A stretch of DNA of 21,447 bases from Hypsibius dujardini (lineage: Eukaryota > Tardigrada > Eutardigrada > Parachela > Hypsibiidae). The notes beneath the pieces are model-generated. The model made no database searches, was not told where the DNA came from, and saw only the letters and a program-made list of their open reading frames with translations. Shown piece after piece: positions 1 to 10,401 of the stretch (positions are counted from its first letter, which is position 1; each line of letters opens with the position of its first letter). Made by a program: the position numbers and the translations under genes. The stretch lies in the NCBI GenBank assembly GCA_001579985.1, contig LRSR01005696.1:1-21447 (forward strand), written 5' to 3'.

Positions 1-456
1 TAGTCCGCCTTATTTGTTTTGCTTTCAGGAATAGATATCCGAGGCGGCCCCACGCTTTCAACAGCCAGACTCGGGCAAAAGCCGCGGCCTGCTCAATTTA
101 ACTTCCTAAAATATTTTCTGTTCCTTTTTTCAAAAATGTTCTGCTGATTAATCTGTTCGCGTTCTTCCGTTGAGGGCGCAAATTTCGAAATTGAGTTGAA
201 GGGGTTCCATCCATTGAGCATTCCAATCCGCGTCTATCGTTGAATTTTTTCGAATATTGCGCCTTATCTTCCTCAGACTTTATTACTGTGCACATTCGTC
301 GTCAGCAATTTTCGTTTTCTTACAGATTCATCAGCAGAGTGGACGTAGCGCGGAGATCCTCACCATCCATCTAACCATCTCGCCCGGATAAATATCTGCG
401 GCCTGGAATCGTCCTTGCATTCCAATTAACAATCAATCGAACGAACCTGTTGAAAA
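1..456 (+). other. 5' leader / upstream region of the CAP-Gly gene
   Basis: No coding exon is supported here. Two pyrimidine-rich stretches end in AG, at 27-28 and 324-325, and look like 3' splice sites, so the leader may contain one or two untranslated exons; 326-456 would be the last of them. An in-frame TGA at 451-453, six bases before the ATG at 457, shows the coding frame cannot extend upstream without splicing. No TATA box is obvious. Confidence 0.5.
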
Positions 457-3400
457 ATGGCCACCGGCCTCAATTTGAATCCGAAATTCATCCTCTTGAA
501 AGACACCATCAGCATCCCACCCAGCGGACTTTCCAGCGACGAGGAGGGCATCCTTATGCCGGCCGGCTGTCTCGTCCAGGAGATCAAAGGTGGCAGCGAC
601 ACATCATCAGATGAGCAGATCCTCTTGCTGGAATCGCTGGATGCTTTTCATCATTCCACCGCTGGGGCGCCCTTGTATGCTCACGCCGCGTATGATGATC
701 TCTTGGAAGTGAGCTCATTTACCTCGTCCCTGCTTCGGGCCGAGAAGCAGTTCAAGTTGCGCCTGGTGGTTGCACGAGACGAAAATTGGCTTGAAGAAGC
801 GACGAAGATGTTTGAGTAGGTGTGACCATTGGTTGATTGCTCTATTAACGTTATTTACCTAAAATCTGTGTAATTCCTTTTCTATAAGGTTTTCGCCATG
901 TTTATGCTAATTTTATGTCTGACCATGCAAATTGTTTTATGTCATCGATTCTTGTTTTCGTCGATGTTGTGACGTAGTCGCAGATGAAGGCGTGCAACCA
1001 TTGTTTGATTAGGTTATATTCATGTGTTTGTGTGTTTATAGTGATACGGAAGTTCTCGTTACCGTGGGGCCTGCTCAACTTCTCGGTGTGATACGCTTTG
1101 TGGATGAAATCACAGTGCAAAGTCGAATGGGTCGCTGGTTCGGGGTGGAATTGAAAGAGTCGCCTTACATGGATATCGGTATCTTCATTGAGAGCTACGC
1201 GCCATTCAAGTGTTCGCCACCTGCTCGGGGTATCTACGTCACTATTGGGGCGATTCGGCTGGCTGATCCCGTTGCTGATGTGCCTTTCAAGGGACGACCC
1301 TTTGGGAAGAAGCGATTTTCCACGCGACCGGCCTTACCAAGCACCCACAAGTTAAAGATCGACTCCGCTGGTAAGAGAAAGTTTTTCATTTGACTTCATT
1401 GTAGCGGGTTCATGGAAAGCAAATGATTGCTGTTTTAGGAGGTCGAGAGCAGACTGCAGATTGGGAATCAGCGGCCGTGAAACGTTACGAAGTGGATGAT
1501 CGCGTGGTGTGGTTTGGTACGGAAAATGGGGCGGCTCGTGGGACGGTACGCCATGTTGGTCGGACGGATTTGAAACAGACTGAAGATGTCGTCGTGGTCG
1601 AGTTTGTACGTAACTGGTACTCGACTGCAAAAATGTGTGTTCGCAAAGTCATTTTTCACCCCTTCGTTTTCTCTCATAGGATGATAAGGTTGGCGACCAG
1701 CACTACAAAGGCCGCGCTAATGGTTTGGCACGTTTCGCCATTCGCGAAGGATTCGGCAAAGAGATACTTCCGGCCGAGCTCATGTCTGAGGTAACTGCAG
1801 GAATTTCTAAATCCGCACATCCGAAATTTTGATGGGGTCATTTATTGGCATCGTTTCCATGTTTGATTATTTACTGTCATTACTACGTAGGTGGATTTCG
1901 GCTATGAAATCGGCGGACAGCCGTCGAGTGGCAATACCGGCAATGCAAAGGCATCCTCTTCAACGACGACAAGGCAGAATGGTAGTGGTGATGGCAAAGT
2001 CGCACAGGAAGGCGTGATCGGTATAGGATCTCGAGTGATGTGGAGGAAATCGGACGAGGAGGCCGTGGCGGGAAAAGTGATGTGGTCTGGTCAGGTGAAG
2101 AGGCAGCAGGGGAAGAAGTTCGCGCTTCGTTTGGTATGTTTGGCTTGCTCACTACTGTCGTCGAACTGGTGTTCCTAACGATGTCTCCGTGTAGGATGAG
2201 CGGAAGGGCACGCCAGACTTCTGCGGCATCATCGACGGCGTGGATCAGTTTCACTGCGGACCGGGTTACGGGATGATTGTTCCGCCGGAGAGTCTTGTCC
2301 TTGAAGAGCGCTACAACGAGGCGTTCGGTATCCAGCCACGCCGTCCCGTAGAGTCCGATATTCGGCCGGTGCAAAAGAACGACAAGATTGTTTGGTTTGA
2401 GGTTAGGGAAGGAAAGTCAACACCGCAGCATGGAGTCGTCCTCTACGTCGGAGAAGTTCCTGGCATGGCCGGAATGCAACTCGGAGTTGAATTTGTAAGG
2501 ACAACAGTTAGGCGCGTTTAGTAATTGTCACGGTTATTAGTGATTTTTTTATTGCTTTCAGTTAATTAATTCTTCTTAATTGAGCGTACATGTGCTAGTG
2601 GTGTACTCAATGACGTTTTTCAGACGAATGCTTGTGGCCAGAAGGATTGGAGTGGAAAGTTTAAAGGCAAGCAGCTCTTCACCTGCAAGCTCAACCATGG
2701 ACGGTGGATCGCTCGCGACAAGCCTGACACTTGGCTGCGCAAAGAGGACTATGACCGGCGTCAGAAGAAGCTGGAGACCAGCGCGGAACCGTCTACCGAT
2801 ATTCAGTCCAAGGACATTTCACCGCCTGACGAGCTCAAGAGTTCCTCTGAATCCTGCTCTGTGGCGGGCGGCATGCCGGATGACGACGGGCCGCCTTTCA
2901 CAAGTGTGGCCAATCGGGACAACATTGGAGTGGGAGATCGAGTGTTGGTGAAGCAGGTCGGCTCAGATGTCTACACCCCGGGGACGGTGAGATGGATCGG
3001 TGTGATCAAGGCATTTCTCAATTCTCACTTGGTTGGTCTGGAAATGGTAAGCTTTTCAGCTTTAGTACGACGACCTACTTCAAGCACAAAAAACCAATGG
3101 AATGCCATGGATAGCATAGAAAGGACAGCCATAACGGGCTGTCATTAATATTACATTGAGTGAATGACTAACTGAGGGTTACCTGTCCAATTTCAGGATG
3201 AGCCGGTTGGCAGTGAAACCGATGTTACAGCTTGCGGCTATGCCGGGAGCCAGGTCAAGGGCTACATTGAGGTCTTCCAGTGCAAACCTGGATATGGCCG
3301 TTTCGAACCGCCAAGCAAAGTGAAGCCGCTGGAGGACAAGTCCTGGACCAAAGTCGGTTCGCCCAAGTCCAAACACGCTCCAGCGCGGATTGCGTCGCCC

Positions 3401-4225
3401 ATCTTCATTGAGCGCAACGCGGACTTGAACGGTACCACCGCATCCTTCCACACTCCGATGGCTAACGGCTTCCATAACCTGCTTCAAGCACCTCCCCAGC
3501 GACCGATCAAATTCAAACCCAATGGAATGCAGCAACAGACTCCCATTTCGTCCAGTCATCCTCAATCCCGGCAGCCGATGCCACATGCACAGCCCACCCG
3601 GCAGCATTCGGAGGCCCAGTTCCCGCAAAACGGCCAGGAAGTTGTCGCCGCTTTTGGGCAGACCCATGTTCAGGGCACGGTTCAGTATGTGGGACGGGTC
3701 CATTTCAGCCCCGGAATCTTTGTCGGGGTGGCGTTGGTAAGTCCTCGATTTCTTGGGTCATGCTGCTATGCTAAAAACTCAGCCATGATAAATCTTCATA
3801 CGATCGACGAATTCCGGATTGTCTTGGTATTTTTCAGTTTGATCCGAAATGAAGCAGTCCTAGTGTATTTTGTTTGAATTTGCATGATTTAGCGTCTTTT
3901 TTGTGGGTATTTGCAGTCGCAATACATGATGGCTGCACCGGGAGGTATGGTGGACGGCTACGACTACTTTCAAGCAATGATTGGCTACGGGATCCTGGTG
4001 CCGTTGCAGTCTGTGGCAGTGTTGCCGCCGACTAGGCTACAGTATGACCAGTCCATCCCCCACTCTCCGGACTTGCAGGGATTCCCATCGTTGGCCGAGG
4101 CGGAGGGTGTCCGGAGATATTCGGTTGGGCAGAGGAACTCCAATCCCGGGCCTATTGGACCGCCTGCTACTCCGGATGACGTCTTGAAGGCATTGGCACA
4201 AGCAGACGTCAGTACAGCACTGTAA
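457..4225 (+). CDS. CYLD-family protein with six CAP-Gly-like domains, no USP domain (9 exons)
   Basis: Exons: 457-815, 1042-1370, 1439-1605, 1680-1790, 1891-2133, 2195-2494, 2624-3046, 3197-3736, 3917-4225; 926 aa if the stop at 4223-4225 is used. Every junction is GT-AG and in phase. Residues 1-119 resemble the N-terminal region of CYLD. Six CAP-Gly-like modules follow, at about residues 121-200, 237-322, 365-440, 462-545, 604-690 and 787-862. Typical pieces are GVIRFV...WFGVEL in the first, FKGKQLFTC in the fourth and GTVRWIG...VGLEMDEPVG in the fifth. The classical GKNDG microtubule-tail motif is degenerate, as it is in CYLD. A Pro/Gln-rich linker (about 695-785) separates modules 5 and 6. 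In CYLD, CAP-Gly domains bind partners such as NEMO and TRAF2; a scaffold role is inferred here. The C-terminal USP of CYLD is absent. The last exon may instead be spliced at GTCAGT (4208) to the downstream RBR exons. Confidence 0.88.
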
Positions 4226-5031
4226 TCACACGTAGTGCAAGATATTTGAACTATTTAATGGGCAACGACTACATTATTCGTGGAAATTGAAATACTATCA
4301 TCACAGCGATTCAGAGTCATTTGTTGTTTCTTACATTGGACATCTCGTACCACTCATTTTATAATTCTAATTCTAATATACGCCGCAAGACAAGATTGGA
4401 TAGATCTCGTTGATCAACTATTTGCCCTCTTTTAAGATTGCCTAAAATATTTTCAGGGCCATCGATTGTTGAGTCAGTCCGCGCACCGACTATACTAGAA
4501 AGTTGCACCGCGCCGCCCCAGTCAGGTCGCCAGGAAATTTTGCATTTTCTCCAAGTAAAGTAGACTTGTGGGTTCTTTTGATTGATTGCGTGCTGGCTAA
4601 AAAGTTTTATTCGTTTGAACAGACCAAAAAGAAAGCAAGAAGATATTGGATCAAGTTAATACATGGGGAGCCAACATTCAAAACAGGATGCCATTGAACA
4701 TGACCCATTGAATACCCTAATTTTTGTACTATCATTGAGATTTTTACTTCTTCAATCAAATGCCTTAAATTTTGTACTGAGGTTTTCGGTCATTAGAATG
4801 AGTCAGCTATTTTTAGCTCTCGACTTGTTTTCTTTCCGTGTTGCATTGATCTGGACTTGATTCGCTGATAAAGTGGCAAGTAATTTAGTAAAAGGACATG
4901 CCTACATTCCTACATTGAACCGCTGTTTTTTTGTGGCGTTAGACCGGTGGAGATACTCATAGTCAGACAAGCACAGAGGTACAAGCAGCAACACATTTAG
5001 GTGCTCTCCCGAACACATCTTTCCTTTCCAG
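4226..5031 (+). other. 3' UTR plus intergenic region, or a single 824-base intron
   Basis: No conserved coding exon is visible. I found no AATAAA or ATTAAA in 4226-4662, only a weak AATATA at 4375-4380. This is unusual if a gene ends at 4225. A convincing 3' splice site (pyrimidine tract ending in AG at 5030-5031) closes the stretch. An ATG at 4663 opens a short possible first exon (4663-4725) for the RBR gene. Its donor GTACTA is poor, although it is in phase. Confidence 0.5.
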
Positions 5032-7435
5032 GAAGAGGAGCGCGAATTTAACTTCCGCAAGTCTTATGTGGCCATCTTCCGATTGCAAGCCGAAGATCAA
5101 GGTTCGTTTGAAGTGACCGTGGACGAGAAAGACGGAACCAAAGGATTCGTCAAGTTTCTCCCGAAACCCCCGGCTGAGTCGGAGGATTCTTTCTTCATCA
5201 CACGGATCACCATGCCGGAGCCGAACAACGGCCACGGCGGCGGCGGCGATTTCAATGCATTCGTTTGCAAGAAGGTCGTCAAAGACGTCGAGTTCTTTCC
5301 GCCCCTCTTCCTCAACTTCCATTTGACTAATGGCTTTCCCAATCATTTGCCGCCCGTTTATGACGTCACTTGCAACTGGATTACGGAAGTTCAGGTACAG
5401 TGCCAACCAGGTAACGACATCACCACCGATAGGTTCAATGAGTTCCCGTACTAGTATATAAGCAGACGAACGTGCTCAAATGACTACAGACAGACTGACA
5501 GACACAGTTTGACAGACACATGAAGTGCTCATAAATAGAGAAATAAGCGAGCATCAATGAGATTTAACAGTGGATTGCGACGTGTGTTGGACATTCATCC
5601 TCATTTCCGTAGACTGGATGCGATATTTTGTGTTGTGAAAGTGAACAGGTAGCTTGGCTATTTGTTGCTGCTCTGTCTATTTTATGCGACACTATTGTGC
5701 TTGTACGATCTGACCAGAAGGTTCTTAATTCTTTTGAGGAAGCGAGCTTCCAATCAACTGTTGAATGAAGCGGACGTCTGTGTTGTAGGTGAAGAAGTTG
5801 CGGGAATACCTTGTCCGGATCTGGCGAGAGTACATGGACCAAACACAGCACAACATCCTCTACGAGTCCCTTCGCAACTTGAAGCAACATCTGCTGCGCA
5901 TCATGGGCCTGGAATTTGGCATAATCTACATCAGCCGGCCGGCCTTCGATCTAGATCCATCTGCCACTGAGTCGCACTACGGCACGTGTCTGTATGGGAC
6001 GGACAGGGAAGTCCAAGACGTTTTCTCACGCTTGGCCAAATTCAGCGACACCAAAGTACGCGAACGCGATGAGAATGACCAGGTGGAGTGCTCGATCTGC
6101 GCGAGTACCGTTTCTCCCGGCCAGGTCACCTTCTTTTCAATGGAGTGCTCGCACAGTCAAATGTTCTGCAAGGACTGCATCGCCAGTCATGTCAAGGCTC
6201 AGGTGGAAGGTGGTAATATCACGGAGATTCCTTGTATGGGGGATGCTTGTAAAGTCACGGCTACCTTTAACGACGTGAGTTTCCTATTATTCGTCAAATT
6301 AATTAAACTACAAATGTTTTGCCTTTGGGTGTGTTTTCAACTCCTCAAACAGGTATAAAATAGCAAAAAAATCATAAAAAATAGGGTGAAATGGTTTAAA
6401 TTTCTATTTTCTATTGCTAAGAAGAGGTTATTATTTTCTGGTTAAAAAGGGAATTTGAAATTAATTGTCACTTATTTGATGTATTCATAAATTGTATACT
6501 ATTAATATTTTTTGATATCCGAAAGAGCGGGTGAGACAGTGGAAAGATTAATGGTAGATGAAGCCTGGTTTGATGTCGCTGCAGTTGGCGGATCTAATCA
6601 ATCCGCTGGATGTGGATGCTCTAAGCCAGACGCTCAACAGTCGACTGCTGGACGGCATGCCAGACACCCGTCGTTGCCCGCAATGTCAATGCGTCATCAT
6701 TTTTGACCATGCTATGCTTGGCGGAAACGACCGATACATCACTTGCCCGAATCCGGTGTGCGGTATCCAGTACTGCCCGCACTGCAAGGCTAAAAGTCAT
6801 GGCGATGAGCCTTGTCTCTCATCAGGTATTGGATCAGGATGACTTACGGGTTTCTATCATCCATTTGCTGGATTGTCATTCTAGTTATCTGCCCCTCGAG
6901 TCTAGTCTGTGCTGATATCTCTGCGGGATAGAGTTCCTGCTTGTCTGTACCCGACTACCTGCCGCTGCTAGTCTGTTGATTGCGTTTCTCATTGTTTGCG
7001 CTAGTTAAGTTTTTTACAATTTATTTCCCATGCGTTATCATAGTTTTTTTTGTGCCTTCCAGAGAAGAAGCGCGAACTGCGGGATCTGTTTATTAACGCG
7101 GCTACCCAAGCGGAGAAGGAGGCGCTGATTCGAGTGCACGGCAAGGAGAATATAGAGCACTCCATCCGTGATATGGAGTCGGAGGACTACATCAAGACCC
7201 ATGGCAAGCCTTGTCCGCAGTGCAAAAGCCCGACTGAGGTTTGGAAATATAATATTTCTTTGGAGTCTTTCTCCTGACTAACTATTTGTAACTGTAGAAG
7301 ATCGAAGGCTGTAATAAGATGACTTGCACGATCTGTCATACCTTCTTCTGCTACATCTGCGGCGTTCAGTTGCCCAAAACCGACCCGTACAGTCATTTCA
7401 ACAATGACACGTGTGCCAAGTTTGACCACCGTTGA
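5032..7435 (+). CDS. RNF14: RWD-domain RBR E3 ubiquitin ligase, RNF14-like (5' end unresolved)
   Basis: Secure exons: 5032-5394, 5789-6274, 6585-6825, 7063-7238, 7298-7435 (467 codons plus stop), all in phase. Exon 1 and the start of exon 2 encode an RWD domain. RING1 begins with CSIC at about 6089-6100 and continues ECSHSQMFCKDC. The IBR starts at RRCPQC (about 6672). RING2 joins KPCPQC to EGCNKMTC and CYIC across the last intron; the Cys of EGC is the expected catalytic thioester residue by analogy with other RBR ligases. The order RWD-RING1-IBR-RING2 is that of RNF14 (ARA54), known in humans for ubiquitylation at stalled, crosslinked ribosomes. With a 21-residue first exon at 4663-4725 the protein would be 488 aa, near the human 474. 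Exon 5032 is open upstream only to 4963, with no ATG, so an upstream exon is required: either 4663-4725 or the CAP-Gly gene. The tail after RING2 is very short and lacks the acidic end of human RNF14. Confidence 0.88.
5486..5520. repeat. GACA-rich microsatellite in RBR intron 1
   Basis: Imperfect GACA repeats lie inside the intron 5395-5788, the same tetranucleotide family as the tracts near 9311, 11834 and 17449. Confidence 0.7.
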
Positions 7436-8022
7436 GCGGCTCGAAGTGGAGGAGGTCCCTTCAACTGTTCCGTATGTCAATGAGCTTTTGCTCTGCTTGT
7501 CATTTAGTTTCGCGCTGCTCATTCCACACTGTTTTTTCACATCCCCGGATCCACATTATTTTTGCCTTCCACTTGTCGTTCCTGCTCCCGAAATGTGATT
7601 CTTTTGTACCATGCCTTTATTTTCTAGATTTACAGACATGTCTTTGAGTTTTATTCCATTTGTCTAGATATAGTTTTTTACACTGCTGTTACGGACAGTC
7701 GGTACTCGTTTATACTTTTAGGTGCGATGCACGTAAAGTTCACTTTGATGACCACAATGCCTGTGTGCTGTTTTGCTTTTCTTCAATTACTGTAGAATCG
7801 CGATCCATCCGTGGTACTTTTTGGACCCTCAGTAAATCAGACCTGGTGGGTCTGCTTACGCGATCAATCAATCGACACGTGCGGTCTTGTGGTTCGCACA
7901 TCTTTGCAATCAATCAAAACGATCGCTTTTTACTATGTGGTGACGTAGGCACCACGGATGGGTCGAGATTCTACAATACATGGTGGTGGCACTGAGAGTT
8001 TTTATCTTCATACCATGTGCTA
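7436..8022. other. Convergent 3' flanks of the RBR ligase and the aldolase
   Basis: Two genes end tail to tail here. No conserved coding sequence or RNA gene is seen. I find no canonical plus-strand poly(A) signal soon after 7435. A minus-strand AATAAA lies at 7616-7621. Short CAAT repeats occur near 7866 and 7909. Confidence 0.5.
7616..7621 (-). terminator. Candidate poly(A) signal (AATAAA) for the aldolase gene
   Basis: The plus strand reads TTTATT, which is AATAAA on the gene's strand, about 400 bases beyond the aldolase stop. No closer canonical signal was found, so the 3' UTR would be fairly long. Confidence 0.3.
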
Positions 8023-9308
8023 TTAATGCTGCAGTTCCTGAGCAAAGTACTGCAGTTTGCCGATGGCCAAGTCAATGTCTTCATCGGTCAAGTTATTACA
8101 AATGACAGCCCGTGCCACGTGATTACCAAAGGGGAATAATCGGACTAAGACAGACTGACCCAAATGCGTCTTTTCCGCGTCCGTCACCGACACCAGCCGT
8201 TTGCAGAAGACTTCCGGAGGAACTCGGTCAGTCTGTAGGTCGATCATCACAATATTGGAGTGGGTTCCCGGCAAGTCCACAGTGAAGAAGGGCGACTTTA
8301 AGGCAGCGATTGATTGTGCCAAATGTTGAGCACGTCGGTGATCTTCGACCAGACGCAGCACCATTTTCTCGAGAGATATCAACCCGGCTGCAGCAAGGTG
8401 ACCGACTTGTCTCATCCCGCCTCCAAGGGCTTTTCGCAGTCTGCGAGCTTCCGAGACAAAACGGTCCGTCCCGGCGATTATCGAACCAACGGGTGCGCAG
8501 AGTCCTTTTGACAGGCAACAGCTGACCGAATCCACGTTTTCAAGAATGCGCGAGACCGGGACATTCAGAGCTGCGGCTGCATTGAAAATTCGAGCTCCAT
8601 CCATATGGACGGACGGGATGCCATGTTTGCGGGCGAACTGTGTTATCTGCATAATTAAGAGTTTTAGACAAAATAATAGGCACTCAGAAGAGATTTACAA
8701 AGCTCAGAATGAGAGTCAGTTAGGTAGAGCAGTGTAATAGACAGCCATTCTGGACATTACTGTGTACAAGGCGAATCAGACGAGAAAAATTCTTCGAGCA
8801 AACAGCTAGAAAACAGACAGCGATAAAAAGAAGTAATCAAGACAGGGGCAGAGGCTTTACTGACCTTGTCTATGTACGCAAGTGGAAGTACTTTGCCGCC
8901 GCAAATGTTATGAGTGTTTTCCAGACAAAGGACCTTCGTTCTCGGGTAATGAATGTCATCCGTCCGGATAGAAGTCATAACATCGTCCAGCAGGAAAGTG
9001 CCGTCTTTTAGATTTGGAATGACTTTCACATGAATCCCGCCAAACTGCGAAATTCCACCCTGTTCATACTTGAAAATGTGGCATTTGTCCCCAACAATGG
9101 CTTCCGAACCACGTTCTTGACAGTGGATCATCACGGAGATAAGGTTTCCCATTGTGCCGGACGGTACAAAAAGGGCGCTTTCCTTGCCGAACATCTCGGC
9201 TGCCTTCACTTCAAGCGCCGTTACTGTTGGGTCTTCCTGAAACACAAGAACAGGGCTAATTTTTATTTGTTCAATGATAATCTGTATGCGTGCCTGTATG
9301 CCTGCCTG

Positions 9309-9357
<49 letters not shown>

Positions 9358-9668
9358 CTCGTTTGTTTGTTGGTTTGGCCCTTACACAAGCTTACTAAGT
9401 AGACATCGTCGCCAACCACTGCTTCCGCCATCGCTTGTCGCATTTCATCCGTGGGCATCGAAACGGTATCCGATCTCATATCGACCACCCGTGTGTTGGG
9501 ATCCTTATTATCGGCTTCCACAACCGAACAATATCCGAAACTTTTTTCAAACTGCTCCCCGCCATACTTTTTCATCTGCGTCCGGCTGACATACGTTCTA
9601 ATACCGGATCGAACAATTCCACCGGCATGCCTACAGAGAGCTTTCTGGATTCCTCGAACAGCGTACAT
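8023..9668 (-). CDS. Threonine aldolase (PLP-dependent), possibly mitochondrial, 3 exons
   Basis: Exons on the minus strand: 9668-9396, 9236-8865, 8646-8023; 91+124+207 = 422 aa, all junctions phase 0. The enzyme cleaves threonine or allo-threonine to glycine and acetaldehyde. Family landmarks in order: DMRSDTVSMPTDEMRQAM, GDDVY, EDPTV, FVPSGTMGN, the active-site His regions GDKCHIF and ENTHN, HMDGARIFNAA, and LSKGL with the PLP lysine at K262. GGGMRQ follows. Residues 1-35 are rich in Arg and Lys with almost no acids (MYAVRGIQKALCRH...), which suggests a mitochondrial presequence. The ATG at 9668 is the first in its frame. The donor of intron 1 is GTAAGC, that of intron 2 GTCAGT. The residue at the first junction is Leu where the family usually has Gly (VYGEDPT). 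Same orientation as the three genes upstream; no functional link to them is evident. Confidence 0.93.
9311..9357. repeat. (CTGT)n microsatellite in aldolase intron 1
   Basis: About eleven copies of the CTGT/TGTC unit, almost perfect, in the 159-base intron 9237-9395. The tract stays open in the gene's reading frame, so an artificial Gln-Thr-Asp-Lys/Arg run appears if the intron is not removed. Confidence 0.95.
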
Positions 9669-10401
9669 AATTTCCTTTTCAAGCCCAAAAAAACGCGACC
9701 ACGAAAAGACTTGTAAGAATATACTAAGAGAATCGACACTGCATTGTATAACAATTGCGCCATGCGGTACTCCCAAATAGGCTATGCACAGCAAACAGAA
9801 AGACAGCTGTCTCTGGTAGTTAAAATGCCGAGTACAACTATTATGACACGGCGCTTTACGCTGACAACTGTTACGGCGCCACGGACATCGATTCGACGAA
9901 TGAAACGCGCAATCGTAAAATCACACCTCTTTTCCTTTGCAATTTGTCTGTTTTAATTGATTGTAATCAACGAGAAGTGTCCTCGTGGGAGAAGAGACCT
10001 TGAGAAATAAACTGGCACGTACAGTAGAATGACGCGCGTACATACTATAGAAGAGAAAGGAATTAGGGTTTAGGGTGTTTGTTGCAGTGAGTGTGTAGGC
10101 ACGTTGATCGGTCGCGATATATGAGTGCACAGGCAAACCATTTCTGCCTCAAAGTCAGCCTTCATCAGCAGTTGAAATACAACTATCTTGAAATTCACAA
10201 TAACAAGTCAATAAAATAAGAATGACTTATAAAGAAGGAACAACAGATTCAGTCGTGAGTTTCACAATTTGTCATGATGACGGATCGAGAAAAGGAACTG
10301 AGGTGCCTGTTGAAGATTCAGTCTCTTAACCAAGGAGATTCCCAGAAAGCGGCCGAAAATTGCGAAAGACCGGGATTGACCGTATAGTCAACCAAGAAAA
10401 A
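9669..10401. other. Intergenic region between transporter and aldolase
   Basis: It holds the transporter 3' flank and the aldolase 5' flank. No coding exon or RNA gene is recognised. A telomere-like TTAGGGTTTAGGG sits at 10063-10075 but has only two units. A minus-strand ATTAAA occurs at 9952-9957, rather far (about 445 bases) from the transporter stop. Confidence 0.5.

Noticed and set aside
98-295. Minus-strand frame of 65 codons with an ATG
   Set aside because: No recognisable domain, low-complexity polar sequence, and it lies in the leader of the CAP-Gly gene; most likely chance.
4663-4725. Short first coding exon for the RBR gene
   Set aside because: Kept only as an alternative: it is in phase and gives an RNF14-like length, but the donor GTACTA is weak and the peptide is only partly RWD-like.
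7660-7995. Plus-strand open frame between the RBR gene and the aldolase
   Set aside because: It does not start with ATG, has no domain similarity I can see, and lies in the shared 3' flank.
10063-10075. Telomere-like TTAGGGTTTAGGG
   Set aside because: Only two units in the middle of a gene-rich region; chance or a trace at most.
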